Positions 35,364 through 44,015 of a DNA stretch of 64,000 nucleotides are shown in pieces. Each line of letters starts with the position of its first letter. Within the stretch, counting starts at the first letter, position 1. Origin of the DNA: HKST-UBA178 sp965223815 (lineage in GTDB: Bacteria > Pseudomonadota > Gammaproteobacteria > Chromatiales > Chromatiaceae); the NCBI GenBank assembly GCA_965223815.1, contig OZ245019.1, forward strand, positions 1,674,001-1,738,000. The letters run 5' to 3'. Both the position numbers and the translations under genes were made by a program. A model generated the notes under the pieces. The model did no database searches. It was not told the origin of the DNA and saw only the letters and a program-made list of their open reading frames with translations.

Positions 35364-36066
35364 TGTCAAGCAGCCGGACGCGTTACATCCCGCCAACTGT
35401 CCATTGGCACAACTGCGCCTGATGCAGCTGGTCAGTCCGTCTCTGCCCATTGGCGGGTTCACCTATTCTCAGGGATTGGAGTATGCCGTGGAGTCTGGGT
35501 GGGTCGGGGACACGGCCAGCCTCAGAGACTGGCTGCATGGCCTGATAGAAGACAGCGTCGCTTGTCTGGAGATCCCTTTGCTGGCTCGTCTATACCGGGG
35601 TTGTATTTTACAGGACATCGATGCGCTGCATACCTGGGGCCGCTATCTGCTGGCTGCCCGGGAGACGCGGGAACTGCGTCTTGAAGAACAACAGCGCGCG
35701 CGCGCCTTGACCCGTCTGCTGATCGACCTGGGCATTGGCGAGGCGAAACGTTGGCAGCCGGCAATGCATCATTGCCAAACCGCCCCCTATGCGTTAGCGG
35801 CTTCCCAATGGGGAATACTTTTGCCTGAGGCGGCGCTGGGCTTTGCTTGGGCCTGGTTAGAGAACTCCGTAGCCGCGGCGATAAAGCTGGTACCCCTCGG
35901 TCAGACAGACGGACAGCGCATCCTCTTAGAATTGTCCGAAGCCTTGCCGGATGCAGTAGAGCGCGGTTTGGACTTACCTGACGATAAGATCGGAGCATCT
36001 GCCCCCGCGTTGGCGCTAGCCAGTAGTCTGCACGAAACTCAATACACAAGACTTTTCAGGTCCTGA
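35353..36066 (+). CDS. ureF: urease accessory protein UreF
   Basis: About 237 aa. Family blocks are MQLVSPSLPIGGFTYSQGLE near the N-terminus and the helical core with LHGLIEDSVACLEIPLLARLY. It bridges UreD and UreG in the nickel-insertion complex. The frame is open further upstream inside ureE; three closely spaced ATGs (35341, 35347, 35353) are possible starts and none has a strong ribosome site, so coupling to ureE translation is likely. Confidence 0.9.
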   Translation: MFSNVKQPDALHPANCPLAQLRLMQLVSPSLPIGGFTYSQGLEYAVESGWVGDTASLRDWLHGLIEDSVACLEIPLLARLYRGCILQDIDALHTWGRYLLAARETRELRLEEQQRARALTRLLIDLGIGEAKRWQPAMHHCQTAPYALAASQWGILLPEAALGFAWAWLENSVAAAIKLVPLGQTDGQRILLELSEALPDAVERGLDLPDDKIGASAPALALASSLHETQYTRLFRS

Positions 36067-36069
36067 AAA

Positions 36070-36681
36070 ATGAATAAACCAAAATCACCTGTTCGGATCG
36101 GTGTTGGTGGCCCGGTGGGCTCAGGTAAGACGGCGCTGCTGGAGGCCCTATGTAAGGCCATGCGCGATCGATACGATATCGCTGTTGTGACTAACGATAT
36201 TTACACTCGCGAGGACCAGGAGATTCTAACCCGCGCCAAGGCGTTGCCTGCCGAGCGTATACTCGGAGTAGAGACCGGGGGTTGCCCACATACAGCAATC
36301 AGAGAGGACGCCTCGATGAATCTAGCCGCGGTGGCTGATCTGCAGGAGCGGTTTCCGAATCTGGATGCAGTATTTATCGAGAGCGGAGGGGACAACCTCT
36401 CGGCGACATTCAGCCCCGAGTTGGCTGATTTGATGATTTACGTGATTGACGTTTCCGAAGGCGAAAAGATTCCGCGCAAGGGGGGGCCGGGGATTACCAA
36501 ATCCGATCTACTGGTCATTAACAAGATCGACCTGGCTCCTTATGTTGGGGCTTCACTGGCAGTTATGGAGGCCGACACGCGGCGCATGCGTGGCGATCGG
36601 CCCTATGTTATGAGCAATATGAAGCAGGGTGCCGGCGTGGATGAGGTTGTTGAGTTCATCAAGAGGGAGGGGATGTTGTAA
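36070..36681 (+). CDS. ureG: urease maturation GTPase UreG
   Basis: 203-aa SIMIBI-class GTPase that powers nickel transfer into urease. It has the P-loop GVGGPVGSGKTALLEALC, the nickel motif CPH in GVETGGCPHTAIREDAS, the switch block IESGGDNLSATFSPELAD, and the guanine-specificity motif NKIDLAP. Last gene of the cluster, 3 bp after ureF. Confidence 0.96.
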   Translation: MNKPKSPVRIGVGGPVGSGKTALLEALCKAMRDRYDIAVVTNDIYTREDQEILTRAKALPAERILGVETGGCPHTAIREDASMNLAAVADLQERFPNLDAVFIESGGDNLSATFSPELADLMIYVIDVSEGEKIPRKGGPGITKSDLLVINKIDLAPYVGASLAVMEADTRRMRGDRPYVMSNMKQGAGVDEVVEFIKREGML

Positions 36682-37205
36682 CTGTTTTATTAGTTACATA
36701 CAGGTAAAGCAGCGGAGTGGTCCAAATGGAGGAAATTGACCTCGGTGGAATGCCCAAGTGAAAACCCGTTCCAGAGCCCTCTCTTTTACCCAATAGCTTT
36801 GGTAGCACTGCTCGGGGTCGTTGTATCTTGCTCATTTTCTAGATATAGGTAATGCGTCTTCAATTTCATACCAGACCCACAACTGTGGAATCGTTACCAC
36901 AGCTGCAACGGCATATTGTCCTGGGTATCCGCGTTAAGTCGTTTATTGGGAAATCTCGGTAGTCGAGTTGGCATCGATTTGTCTCTCAGAAACGATATAA
37001 TTCGGTATTACAGAAAGCCTACACTGGCTTGATGTGGATAATAGCTAAAAATAAATTCAACGAGTTTACGGTCCGTCCAATCATATCACGCGATACCGGG
37101 ACTTCAGTGAACTGCCCGCCAAATGCTAGCATGTCAATTCGGGGAATGGGTTGGGCAGCAGTTTCTAAGACAGCTGGTGTTTTTCATCGGCCGGGGGTGT
37201 GCCGG
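36682..37205. other. intergenic region between ureG and the TIR-FHA gene
   Basis: About 520 bp. No terminator hairpin with a T tract is evident after ureG. The frame of the TIR-FHA gene is open back to 37029, so part of this stretch could encode an N-terminal extension, but it shows no domain pattern. Confidence 0.45.
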
Positions 37206-38006
37206 GTGGCGGATATATTCCTGAGTTATGCGAGAAGAGATGCTACTCAAGCAAGCGGGGTAGTCGCTGCGCTTCAGGGGGAGGGCTGGTCGGTTTTTTG
37301 GGACAGGGAAATCCCTGTCGGTCAGACTTGGGAAGGCGTGCTAGAGCAACAGTTACAAGATGCATCTTGTGTTGTCGTTTTGTGGTCACCCGCTTCTGTT
37401 GAATCGGTATGGGTACGGATCGAAGCGAATGAGGCAGCCGAGCGAGGAATACTGATACCGGCTTTGATTGAAGAGACATCCTTACCGCTTCGTTTTAAGG
37501 CGATTCAATCCGCGAATTTAATCGGCATTGAAGATGATTCGTCACCGGAGGGGCTAAAAAAATTGTTAGACGCTGTTCGCTCTTTGGTGCAAGGAAAAAG
37601 GGCCGTTAAGGGCACACGCAGTCGGCAGTCGACAAAATCTGGGACAGCGACAATCGCGCGTACAATCGCTCGTATATTCATTGAATCTGGTGAGCAGAGG
37701 GGTAAGATTTTCAGGCTGACACGAGATATCAGCAGCATCACTATTGGGCGGGGTCAGGACTGTGACTGGGTATTTCCCGAGGACTTCGAAATTTCCAGAA
37801 ACCATTGCCGCCTGAAAATCGAAACTAAGGAAGTGGGTTCTTCAGCAGGAGAGAATTACGCATTTTCTATAATCGATTCGGGCAGTATGAACGGTACCAT
37901 CGTAAATGGAAAGCGAGTCGAGAGAGCGGTTTTGGATGACGGTGATTACTTTCAGCTGGGTAATGTTCGCCTCAGACTTTCCATCGATCACCAAGCACCG
38001 GGCTAG
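37206..38006 (+). CDS. TIR domain - FHA domain protein
   Basis: Two-domain signalling protein. With GTG at 37206 as start it is 266 aa and begins directly with the TIR fold (VADIFLSYARRDA); an ATG at 37029 would add 59 residues without a recognisable domain. TIR: WSVFWDREIPVGQTWE, VVVLWSPASVESVWV and the candidate catalytic Glu in VRIEANEAAERG (residue 73), as in NAD-cleaving TIRs. A linker rich in Arg/Thr/Ser leads to an FHA domain (about 155-262) with the phosphothreonine-binding signatures IGRGQDC, ISRNHC and SMNGTIVNG. FHA domains read phosphothreonine, so this protein may be switched by a kinase; none is visible nearby. An exported Hcp-like gene follows. Confidence 0.82.
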   Translation: MADIFLSYARRDATQASGVVAALQGEGWSVFWDREIPVGQTWEGVLEQQLQDASCVVVLWSPASVESVWVRIEANEAAERGILIPALIEETSLPLRFKAIQSANLIGIEDDSSPEGLKKLLDAVRSLVQGKRAVKGTRSRQSTKSGTATIARTIARIFIESGEQRGKIFRLTRDISSITIGRGQDCDWVFPEDFEISRNHCRLKIETKEVGSSAGENYAFSIIDSGSMNGTIVNGKRVERAVLDDGDYFQLGNVRLRLSIDHQAPG

Positions 38007-38313
38007 CTTTCTATAACTTGGTTGCAAAGGCTGGAACTCAAGTCAGGCTTTGTTGGAACTTAGCCGAGTCCCCTTGTCCCCAGCGAGGGCCGAGGAGCTT
38101 TAGATAATATTTGCTCCAGATCAATACTTGCTTAGTTATAACAGTATAGATAAAAAGGTTTTACTAAATTAGTAAGTAGCCACGGCTGTTTTTCCCTGTT
38201 GCAGGAACTCAGCGTGTTATCCGGTCAGAGGAAGTCAGTTTTCCGCCTCGAGAGTGTACCTTGGTTCCGCGGCGTGGATCAGCTGCCGTAGCCTATTTAG
38301 GAGGAAATCTCAA
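38007..38313. other. intergenic region upstream of the Hcp-like gene
   Basis: About 300 bp, A/T-rich around 38110-38175, likely containing the promoter of the next gene. It ends in a perfect AGGAGG-type ribosome site (TTTAGGAGGAAAT). Confidence 0.4.
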
Positions 38314-38844
38314 ATGAAAGCAAAAAATGTAACCAGAAAGCTGGCGGTTATTTTCCCGACCCTCATGTTGATGCTTTTAGCAAGTGTATCCTTGCAGGCA
38401 CAGACCGGGGTTCTGATTTGTATCGAGGATATTCCCGGTGATTCAACGATAAGCGGGTATCAGGATTGCATTCTTGCGGATACAGCCAGCATAACCGTTA
38501 AGAGTCAAAAATCACCTTTTTGCAAAGTGACGGCGATCTACAGTATTGGGGTTCACAGCCCTCTGTTGGCGATTCAAGTGATACAACAGAGGGTAATGGA
38601 GGGAGTACGAGTCATATTTTTCAATCACTTGGGTGGGGGAGACCCTGTCGACGTTCCCTATGAATTGGAGCTTAATCGATTTATTGCGAAAAGAGTTACT
38701 GCAGAAGCTGCCGGCGAATCACCCTTTAGGGAGCAGATTACCTGGATACCCCACGAAGAGGCCACTATAGAAATCACGGCGCGTGCTTTTGATAACCAGA
38801 ACAATCTGTCTGGAATTGTCGAAGAGACAATTTTCTGTAACTAA
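38314..38844 (+). CDS. exported Hcp-like (type VI tube-fold) protein
   Basis: 176-aa protein with a Sec signal peptide (KLAVIFPTLMLMLLASVSLQA, cleavage near residue 29). The mature part starts TGVLICIEDIPGDSTISGYQ, which resembles the opening of Hcp1-family tube proteins (IxGIPGES/T...H). The later blocks HSPLLAIQVIQQRVMEGVRV and DVPYELELNRFIAKRV follow the Hcp order (SPxL, then the strand pair before the last beta hairpin). Four Cys (36, 52, 70, 175) could form disulfides in the periplasm. The start MKAKNVTRKL has an excellent ribosome site, and a terminator follows. A Hcp with a Sec signal cannot be a normal cytosolic T6 tube unit; its role is unknown. The family call rests on eye comparison. 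Confidence 0.55.
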   Translation: MKAKNVTRKLAVIFPTLMLMLLASVSLQAQTGVLICIEDIPGDSTISGYQDCILADTASITVKSQKSPFCKVTAIYSIGVHSPLLAIQVIQQRVMEGVRVIFFNHLGGGDPVDVPYELELNRFIAKRVTAEAAGESPFREQITWIPHEEATIEITARAFDNQNNLSGIVEETIFCN

Positions 38845-38906
38845 TCGCAGGATCCCGGATTGGTCATTGCGGGAGGTTTCGGTATTTTTCGATGCCGCAG
38901 TATAAA

Positions 38907-38931
38907 CGGCTCCTTTGGGAGCCGCTTTTTT
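38907..38931 (+). terminator. rho-independent terminator of the Hcp-like gene
   Basis: CGGCTCC-TTTG-GGAGCCG followed by CTTTTTT, about 65 bp after the stop codon. A short perfect stem with a T tract, clearly terminator-like. Confidence 0.85.
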
Positions 38932-39201
38932 AGTTTGATTCGATTCAATGGAGCCCTTTGCTCTACATTCGCTAGTAACCGCCCGGAAGCCCTTTCGGGG
39001 AGAAAACGAGTTGCCATACTTGCAAGCGCCGACCCGAACCTCGGCGAGCATCAATATCTCTTGGATTTTTCTGTGTGCAGAATTCATCTAGCCGGGCCGG
39101 AAAAATACGCGCTAAAGCCCCGAATGGCTAGGGCCCGATCAATTGACATATCTTTATTTGCTTAGCCAATCCAAATCAATATAGCCTCATTGCTACACAC
39201 T

Positions 39202-39906
39202 TCACATGGTTGTTTTTCTTTGTAAGCGTATCTTTGCCATTAAAGGTCGATGATCCGAGGCGTTTCGGCAGTTCGGGTGATTCGGTATGCAGATAGACTC
39301 GATCAAATCGGGTGGCAGGCTACAGATGCGGTCTAGAGCCAGTATCGGCAAGCGAGAGGGGAAGGTCCGGGGTGTCTTCCGTTTCCCGAACAGGTTGTGA
39401 ATGCGGGGCAGGACTCCCAACCCCGGAATCCATTCATTGAAATCTCCCATCAGTAGTGTGGGTCTGGTGTGGTCGCAGATGTGGGAGAATAGTTGATCAA
39501 TCTGACTGTGTCGTTCAACCGGACTGAGACCGAGATGTGTTGCTACCACCCTCAGTGGTCCGGCCGGGGTCTCTATCAGCGCATCGATAGCACCACGGGG
39601 CTCGCGTTTCGGTTGACTGAGATTGATCCGGTTTATCGACAACAACGGGTAGCCGGTAAGCAGGAGATTGCCGTAGTGCCGTTCGTCCTGCTTCAGAAGT
39701 GGACCGGCCACGGCGCGGAGCCCTGTGAGATTTTCCAGTAGTTCAATTTGTTCCACCGCGGTATGCGGCCCCCTTCTGGAGTCGACCTCTTGCAGAGCCG
39801 CAATTTCCACGCAGAGATCACTTACCAGGTCTGCTACCCGAGACAGATCCTCGCCGATTGCGCCGTGTATGTTGTAGGTCAACACACTCAATTCTATTGC
39901 CTTCAC
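39202..39906 (-). CDS. endonuclease/exonuclease/phosphatase family protein
   Basis: 234-aa enzyme of the DNase I-like EEP superfamily. Signature residues in order: LTYNIHGAIG (Asn of the metal site), IAALQEVDSR (catalytic Glu), THLGLSP (His), GDFNEW (Asp, Asn) and ASDHRPLMA (Asp-His). The substrate could be nucleic acid or a phospho-lipid head group. It starts one base inside the stop of the PLD-VTT gene (position 39906 shared), so the two are translationally coupled and probably function together at the membrane. Confidence 0.85.
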   Translation of the reverse strand: MKAIELSVLTYNIHGAIGEDLSRVADLVSDLCVEIAALQEVDSRRGPHTAVEQIELLENLTGLRAVAGPLLKQDERHYGNLLLTGYPLLSINRINLSQPKREPRGAIDALIETPAGPLRVVATHLGLSPVERHSQIDQLFSHICDHTRPTLLMGDFNEWIPGLGVLPRIHNLFGKRKTPRTFPSRLPILALDRICSLPPDLIESICIPNHPNCRNASDHRPLMAKIRLQRKTTM

Positions 39907-42035
39907 TATGATGATCGTAGTACCCGGCGTAACCCAAAGGTGACGCCGATCAGTAATGCAGCCACCACCGCCAATACGCCCAGTGAGGTGAGGCCCGGAT
40001 CGGTCACGGCCTGGTATAGGCTTTCGGAGAACAGACTGATGGCAAGGATTCCGGGAGCCAAACCCAATGCGGAACCCAGAAGGAACTGCCCAGGCTTAAG
40101 GTGTGAGGCACCAGCGATCAGATTGAAAATGGTAAATGGTGCGATAGGCACAAGTCGCAACACAATGATGGCCAACGTGCCTTGTTTCGATATGCGCCTA
40201 CTCAGCCGTTCCACTCGCGAACCGGTAATCTGAGTGAGTAGATCGCGACTGAGAAGCTGTCCCAGCGTAAAGGCTATGCCAGCACTGATCAGTGCACCGA
40301 TAAGCGCCAATACAAAGCCCTCCCAGGCTCCCAGTATGAGAGAGGACGCAACGATCAGTACAGTCAGAGGCAGCATCAGCAGGCTGGCGAAAACCAGGGT
40401 AACTACGATTACCACTGCCCTCAGCACCGGGTCGTCGAATACCCGCAGCGCAGTGGCGATACGCTCTGCATCAAGCCATTCTGCCAAGGGCGTCCAGCGC
40501 CAAGCAATAGCGGCTGCAAGTAGCAAGACTATCAAGCCGAGCAACAGCATGCTGTGGCGGCGCCCGACCGAACGATGACTGCGGGGTACGAAGCGATTAA
40601 CAAAATAATCCGTGTCAATCGGTTCGTCTGGGTCTACCAATTTATCGTCGGGAAGCAGGCTTTCCTTCACGGGATCCCGTTCTAATGGTAATTGGCGCAG
40701 GCTTCTTGGCCCATTATTACAGGTATTGATCGTATCTATCAGACTGTGATTCTGAGACATGCTTTCGGAGATCTGTTTCGGATCTGCTCCCAGGTGCTCC
40801 GCCAGCAGTCGATTTCGTAACTTTCGCACCATGTTGTGGCCATTTTCGCCTCGGGCTTCCAAGGCCAGATCGCACTCGCTATCCAGTCCCATGGATCTGT
40901 TGCTGGTATTCGCCGAGCCCACCCGCAACAAGCGATCATCCACAATCATCAGCTTTGAATGCACACTGATACAATCTTCCCCCAGACCTGGCCGGTGAGG
41001 GTAGTAGACGCGCAGCCGGTTATGTCGGTCCACCCGCTTCAAACGTGCCAGCATCCGCCCGCGAAGAACGTCCATGGTTGCCTGCTCCAACCAGCCGCCG
41101 GTGTGATGGGGCAGTACCAATACCACTTCTGGGCCCCCGCTTTCTCTTAGGCGTCGCACCAGCGCCCGGGTAAGCGCTTTCGACGTAAAATACTGGTTTT
41201 CTATATAGATGTAATGACGGGCAGCGGCTACGCCTTCCAGATACAATGCCTCGACCTCGCGAATGGCGTCACGACCTTCGCCACCGGGGCAGGTTCTGGC
41301 GATACCCACCTTATGATCTCTGCACATGGGCTCCAGTGATTGAGGCCAGGGCCTGTGGGTCCCCAGTTCAGTTTTTACCGGTTCGAGCTGGCTTCCAGAA
41401 TCCGCCCAACGCCTGCGGGCCAGTTCACCCAGCGCAGATGCGACATCGCCGCTCACTGCCAGCATCATATCGTGAAAAGGCGGATAGGCTTCTCCATCCG
41501 GATCTACGCGGCGCGGGTCGTCGTTATTGTGCTCCGTGGTGTCCCACCGCCAGCGCGACAGGTCAATACCGCCGCAGAATGCCAACGCGTCGTCGATGAC
41601 CACCAGTTTCTGGTGCTGAGAACCGCCTATCGGGTGCTGCCCATCCAGTTGCACATGCAGCCTCGAGTATCCCTGGAGTCTTAGTCGCCAAGCCTGAAAC
41701 AGCTCTCGCTCGGCGGCGTAGACAAGATGGAAGTCCCACATCAACAGATAGATATGCAAGCGCGGGTTCTCACGCAGCAACTGGCATAGGAAAGTACCGA
41801 TTCGGGGAATGCCGGGGCCGCGCCCGAGTTTTTCACGGCGGTCGAAATCCCAGCCCAAAACAAAAATGGAGTGTTTTGCCTGTTCGCAGGCTTCCCGAAA
41901 CGCCCGAAAGTAGGCCTCGCCATCAATCGCCACGGCGATACGATCCGCATTTTCCTGGCGCCAGCAGGTCTCGCCGGGTCTTAGTATCGATGTTGAACCG
42001 GAGCGCCGATCTGGTAGGTGGGATTGTTCGTCCAT
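39906..42035 (-). CDS. phospholipase D-type enzyme fused to a VTT (DedA-like) membrane domain
   Basis: 709-aa fusion. The N-terminal half holds two HKD motifs, HQKLVVIDDALAFCGG (about residue 145) and HSKLMIVDDRLLRVGS (about 360), forming one PLD active site for phosphatidyl transfer or hydrolysis. After a linker (DPDEPIDTDYFVNRF) the C-terminal half has a membrane region of VTT/DedA type: MLPLTVLIVASSLILGAWEG, AFTLGQLLSRD and LRLVPIAPFTIFNLIAGAS. VTT domains are linked to lipid scrambling (family knowledge). It is the first gene of a coupled pair with the EEP enzyme; the pair occurs together in many proteobacteria. Role is probably phospholipid remodelling. Confidence 0.87.
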   Translation of the reverse strand: MDEQSHLPDRRSGSTSILRPGETCWRQENADRIAVAIDGEAYFRAFREACEQAKHSIFVLGWDFDRREKLGRGPGIPRIGTFLCQLLRENPRLHIYLLMWDFHLVYAAERELFQAWRLRLQGYSRLHVQLDGQHPIGGSQHQKLVVIDDALAFCGGIDLSRWRWDTTEHNNDDPRRVDPDGEAYPPFHDMMLAVSGDVASALGELARRRWADSGSQLEPVKTELGTHRPWPQSLEPMCRDHKVGIARTCPGGEGRDAIREVEALYLEGVAAARHYIYIENQYFTSKALTRALVRRLRESGGPEVVLVLPHHTGGWLEQATMDVLRGRMLARLKRVDRHNRLRVYYPHRPGLGEDCISVHSKLMIVDDRLLRVGSANTSNRSMGLDSECDLALEARGENGHNMVRKLRNRLLAEHLGADPKQISESMSQNHSLIDTINTCNNGPRSLRQLPLERDPVKESLLPDDKLVDPDEPIDTDYFVNRFVPRSHRSVGRRHSMLLLGLIVLLLAAAIAWRWTPLAEWLDAERIATALRVFDDPVLRAVVIVVTLVFASLLMLPLTVLIVASSLILGAWEGFVLALIGALISAGIAFTLGQLLSRDLLTQITGSRVERLSRRISKQGTLAIIVLRLVPIAPFTIFNLIAGASHLKPGQFLLGSALGLAPGILAISLFSESLYQAVTDPGLTSLGVLAVVAALLIGVTFGLRRVLRSS

Positions 42036-42400
42036 ATCAGATCGAGGGGGGCATTTTTACAGGTTTATCCTTTTGTGATATTGATGCGCTCCAGCAGATT
42101 GCAGCAAGAATCATTGAGGTTCTGCCTACCGTGTTCAACTAATTCTCTGTATCCCAACAGATCGTGGTGAAGAGATTGGCATTGGTCAATCCAGTTCTCG
42201 AATGAGTGAGCTTTGGACTGGGGGTACTTTGAATTGGGGCTGAATGGTATATAGCGCCTACCATGTCGTCATTCTCAATCGATGCCCAGACTCGACAAAT
42301 ATCCGGCTGGCCGACACACGTCGTGTGCGCGACGCAGTTTCCTGGACCAGGGAAAAGGGACTGATCGTATGGGGATATGCGTAATGCCAGGGCCCGTAGT
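42036..42400. other. intergenic region, nothing recognised
   Basis: About 365 bp between the PLD-VTT start and the hemerythrin stop. A 126-codon frame on the minus strand (42139-42519) runs into the hemerythrin gene and shows no domain pattern. Confidence 0.45.
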
Positions 42401-42826
42401 TCACACTGCCCCTGGGCCTCTACTGAGAGCCTGCTCCAAATCCGCAAGTGCCTGGGAGTCGAGCACCCGTTGAGCTGTATCAAACAGTTCTTGTTCTTCA
42501 AATTGTATATGTGCCGCAAGCAAATCGGCGAACGCTCCTAGATTACCCGATCGATTTTCAACGATAAGCGCGTGCATCATTCGGTGTTCACGCAAAGTAC
42601 GATCTATTAGCTCCACTTCCCCTGCAATCCGCAGCATTGGAAGCAAATTCTGCTCCTCGCGCCGAAAGTGTGGCTCCAACTCGGTATGGAAAATTTCGAC
42701 TATCGCTTCCCATGCCACAGCCTGTGTCGAAGCGTCCTGATCTGCTGCCAGGCGTGCCTTGCGAGCGATCAGCAGCTCGGTTTCATGGTCGCTGCTCAGG
42801 CTGCGTAGAGAGGTGTGGCGCTGCAT
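42401..42826 (-). CDS. hemerythrin HHE-domain protein
   Basis: 141-aa four-helix protein with the HHE cation-binding pattern: LSSDHETELLIARK (His), EPHFRREEQNLLPML (His...Glu), REHRMMHALI (His) and LLAAHIQFEEQELFD (His...Glu). These bind a di-iron centre that reacts with oxygen or nitric oxide. The start MQRHTSLRSL at 42826 is preferred because GAGGG lies 8 bp upstream; an ATG 66 bp farther upstream would add a tail without features. A long hairpin lies about 100 bp upstream. Confidence 0.85.
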   Translation of the reverse strand: MQRHTSLRSLSSDHETELLIARKARLAADQDASTQAVAWEAIVEIFHTELEPHFRREEQNLLPMLRIAGEVELIDRTLREHRMMHALIVENRSGNLGAFADLLAAHIQFEEQELFDTAQRVLDSQALADLEQALSRGPGAV

Positions 42827-43298
42827 AATCAGTCCCTCGACCGTTCTGTTTGAGGAGGAGATAAGGGTAGCAAAATTTTTTTTCGCACTCACTGACCGAA
42901 ATCTCCCGCGGCTAACCTGCTAGGATATCTCTGTTAGTGGCTAATTAACAGATAGATATTCCCCACCCAGGGTGTCTAAACGAACGGCAGTGTATGATGT
43001 GGACAATATGGCGAGAGCAGCGCAGAAAACGGCGAGGGACCTTCAGAGGAAATATAGCTTTGAGCGGCACCAATGCAGTTGCCCATAACCGAATAGCGGG
43101 AAATATGGTCGTACACTATAAAACCATGGTTGAGAATCTGTGAGCAGAGTTCCCAACTAGTAGAGTTGAACTGATGTGATCCATGGGGAGCATCGTCATG
43201 GTATCGAATTAGGAGATCAGATTAATCTGATATATTTAAGCGTCCCGTCGAACTCGTTCAGTAGACCGAGCTTTCCCATATAAATTTCCTGTTTTTTA
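42827..43298. other. intergenic region with one dyad
   Basis: About 470 bp between the hemerythrin start and the lone TIR gene stop, both on the minus strand. Apart from the hairpin at 42925-42959 nothing is recognised. Confidence 0.45.
42925..42959. promoter_or_regulatory. long A/T-rich dyad upstream of the hemerythrin gene
   Basis: ATATCT-CTGTTA (42925-42936) pairs with TAACAG-AT-AGATAT (42946-42959), interrupted only by a 2-base bulge, around the loop GTGGCTAAT. The position about 100 bp upstream of the hemerythrin start suits a regulator binding site. No T tract follows on the minus strand. Confidence 0.35.
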
Positions 43299-43793
43299 TC
43301 AACTCGCTGATGGGAGTGCAACCATGGATTGGGGATAACAGTTGGGCTTCACTGGGCGGCTGACTACTTGTATTTCGGGATGAGAGATCGGCCTACTTAC
43401 CGGGGGCTGTGTCTGGGAGAGTGCCTGCTGCAGGCGAGTGATACTTTCGTGGCTGGACTCGCCCTGCCATGTTGTCAGATCCACTGCCTGGATCGAATCG
43501 AGCGCCATCGGTAATTCCGTATGGTCCAACAGCAACGGAATGAGAACATTTCGTTTGTTCGCTCTTCGTGCTTCACCTCTTACCCACTTACTTTGTGCTG
43601 ATTTATCCGACCAAAGAACCACCACGGATTGTGCGGTTTCGAGCTCGTTCTCCAGAACGATTTCGAAGTCCTGTCCTGCAGCAATACTCTCTCTGTCCCA
43701 AAATACTGTCCAGCCCTGGGCCTTTAGAATTCTAGCAAGATCCCTTGCCCGGTTCCTGTCCTCACTCGCATAGCTAATAAATATGTCGTACAT
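43299..43793 (-). CDS. stand-alone TIR-domain protein
   Basis: 164-aa protein. Residues 1-120 form a bacterial TIR_2 domain: MYDIFISYASEDRNRA, GWTVFWDRESIAAGQDFE, VVVLWSDKSAQSKWV and the candidate catalytic Glu in VRGEARRANKRN (residue 74). The tail (about 125-164) is Pro/Ser-rich and probably disordered. It is clearly homologous to the TIR part of the TIR-FHA protein (GWxVFWDRE, VVVLWS, xWVRxEA). No partner gene adjoins it: hemerythrin lies downstream and a divergent signalling protein upstream. Function could be NAD cleavage or adaptor signalling; not decidable here. Confidence 0.85.
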   Translation of the reverse strand: MYDIFISYASEDRNRARDLARILKAQGWTVFWDRESIAAGQDFEIVLENELETAQSVVVLWSDKSAQSKWVRGEARRANKRNVLIPLLLDHTELPMALDSIQAVDLTTWQGESSHESITRLQQALSQTQPPVSRPISHPEIQVVSRPVKPNCYPQSMVALPSAS

Positions 43794-44015
43794 GTTGACT
43801 GCAGTATAGATTAGCCAGCCGCGAAAAAGCTACGGGTAGCAAAACGGTAACACCAGTTTTTACGAATATCTCTCGCTAAACTGCCCATCGACAAATATTA
43901 AGGCTTCGGTCCTCGGTTTGCATGACTTTTCTCGTTATCCGCATCTTGACTATAGTGGGAAAGTTGCATTTACTTTTTCGCATCAGGAAATTGCCAATGG
44001 AACGGATACTTGGAG

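Noticed and set aside
42139..42519. 126-codon minus-strand frame overlapping the hemerythrin 3' end
   Set aside because: It overlaps a confident gene in another frame and lacks any protein-like pattern.
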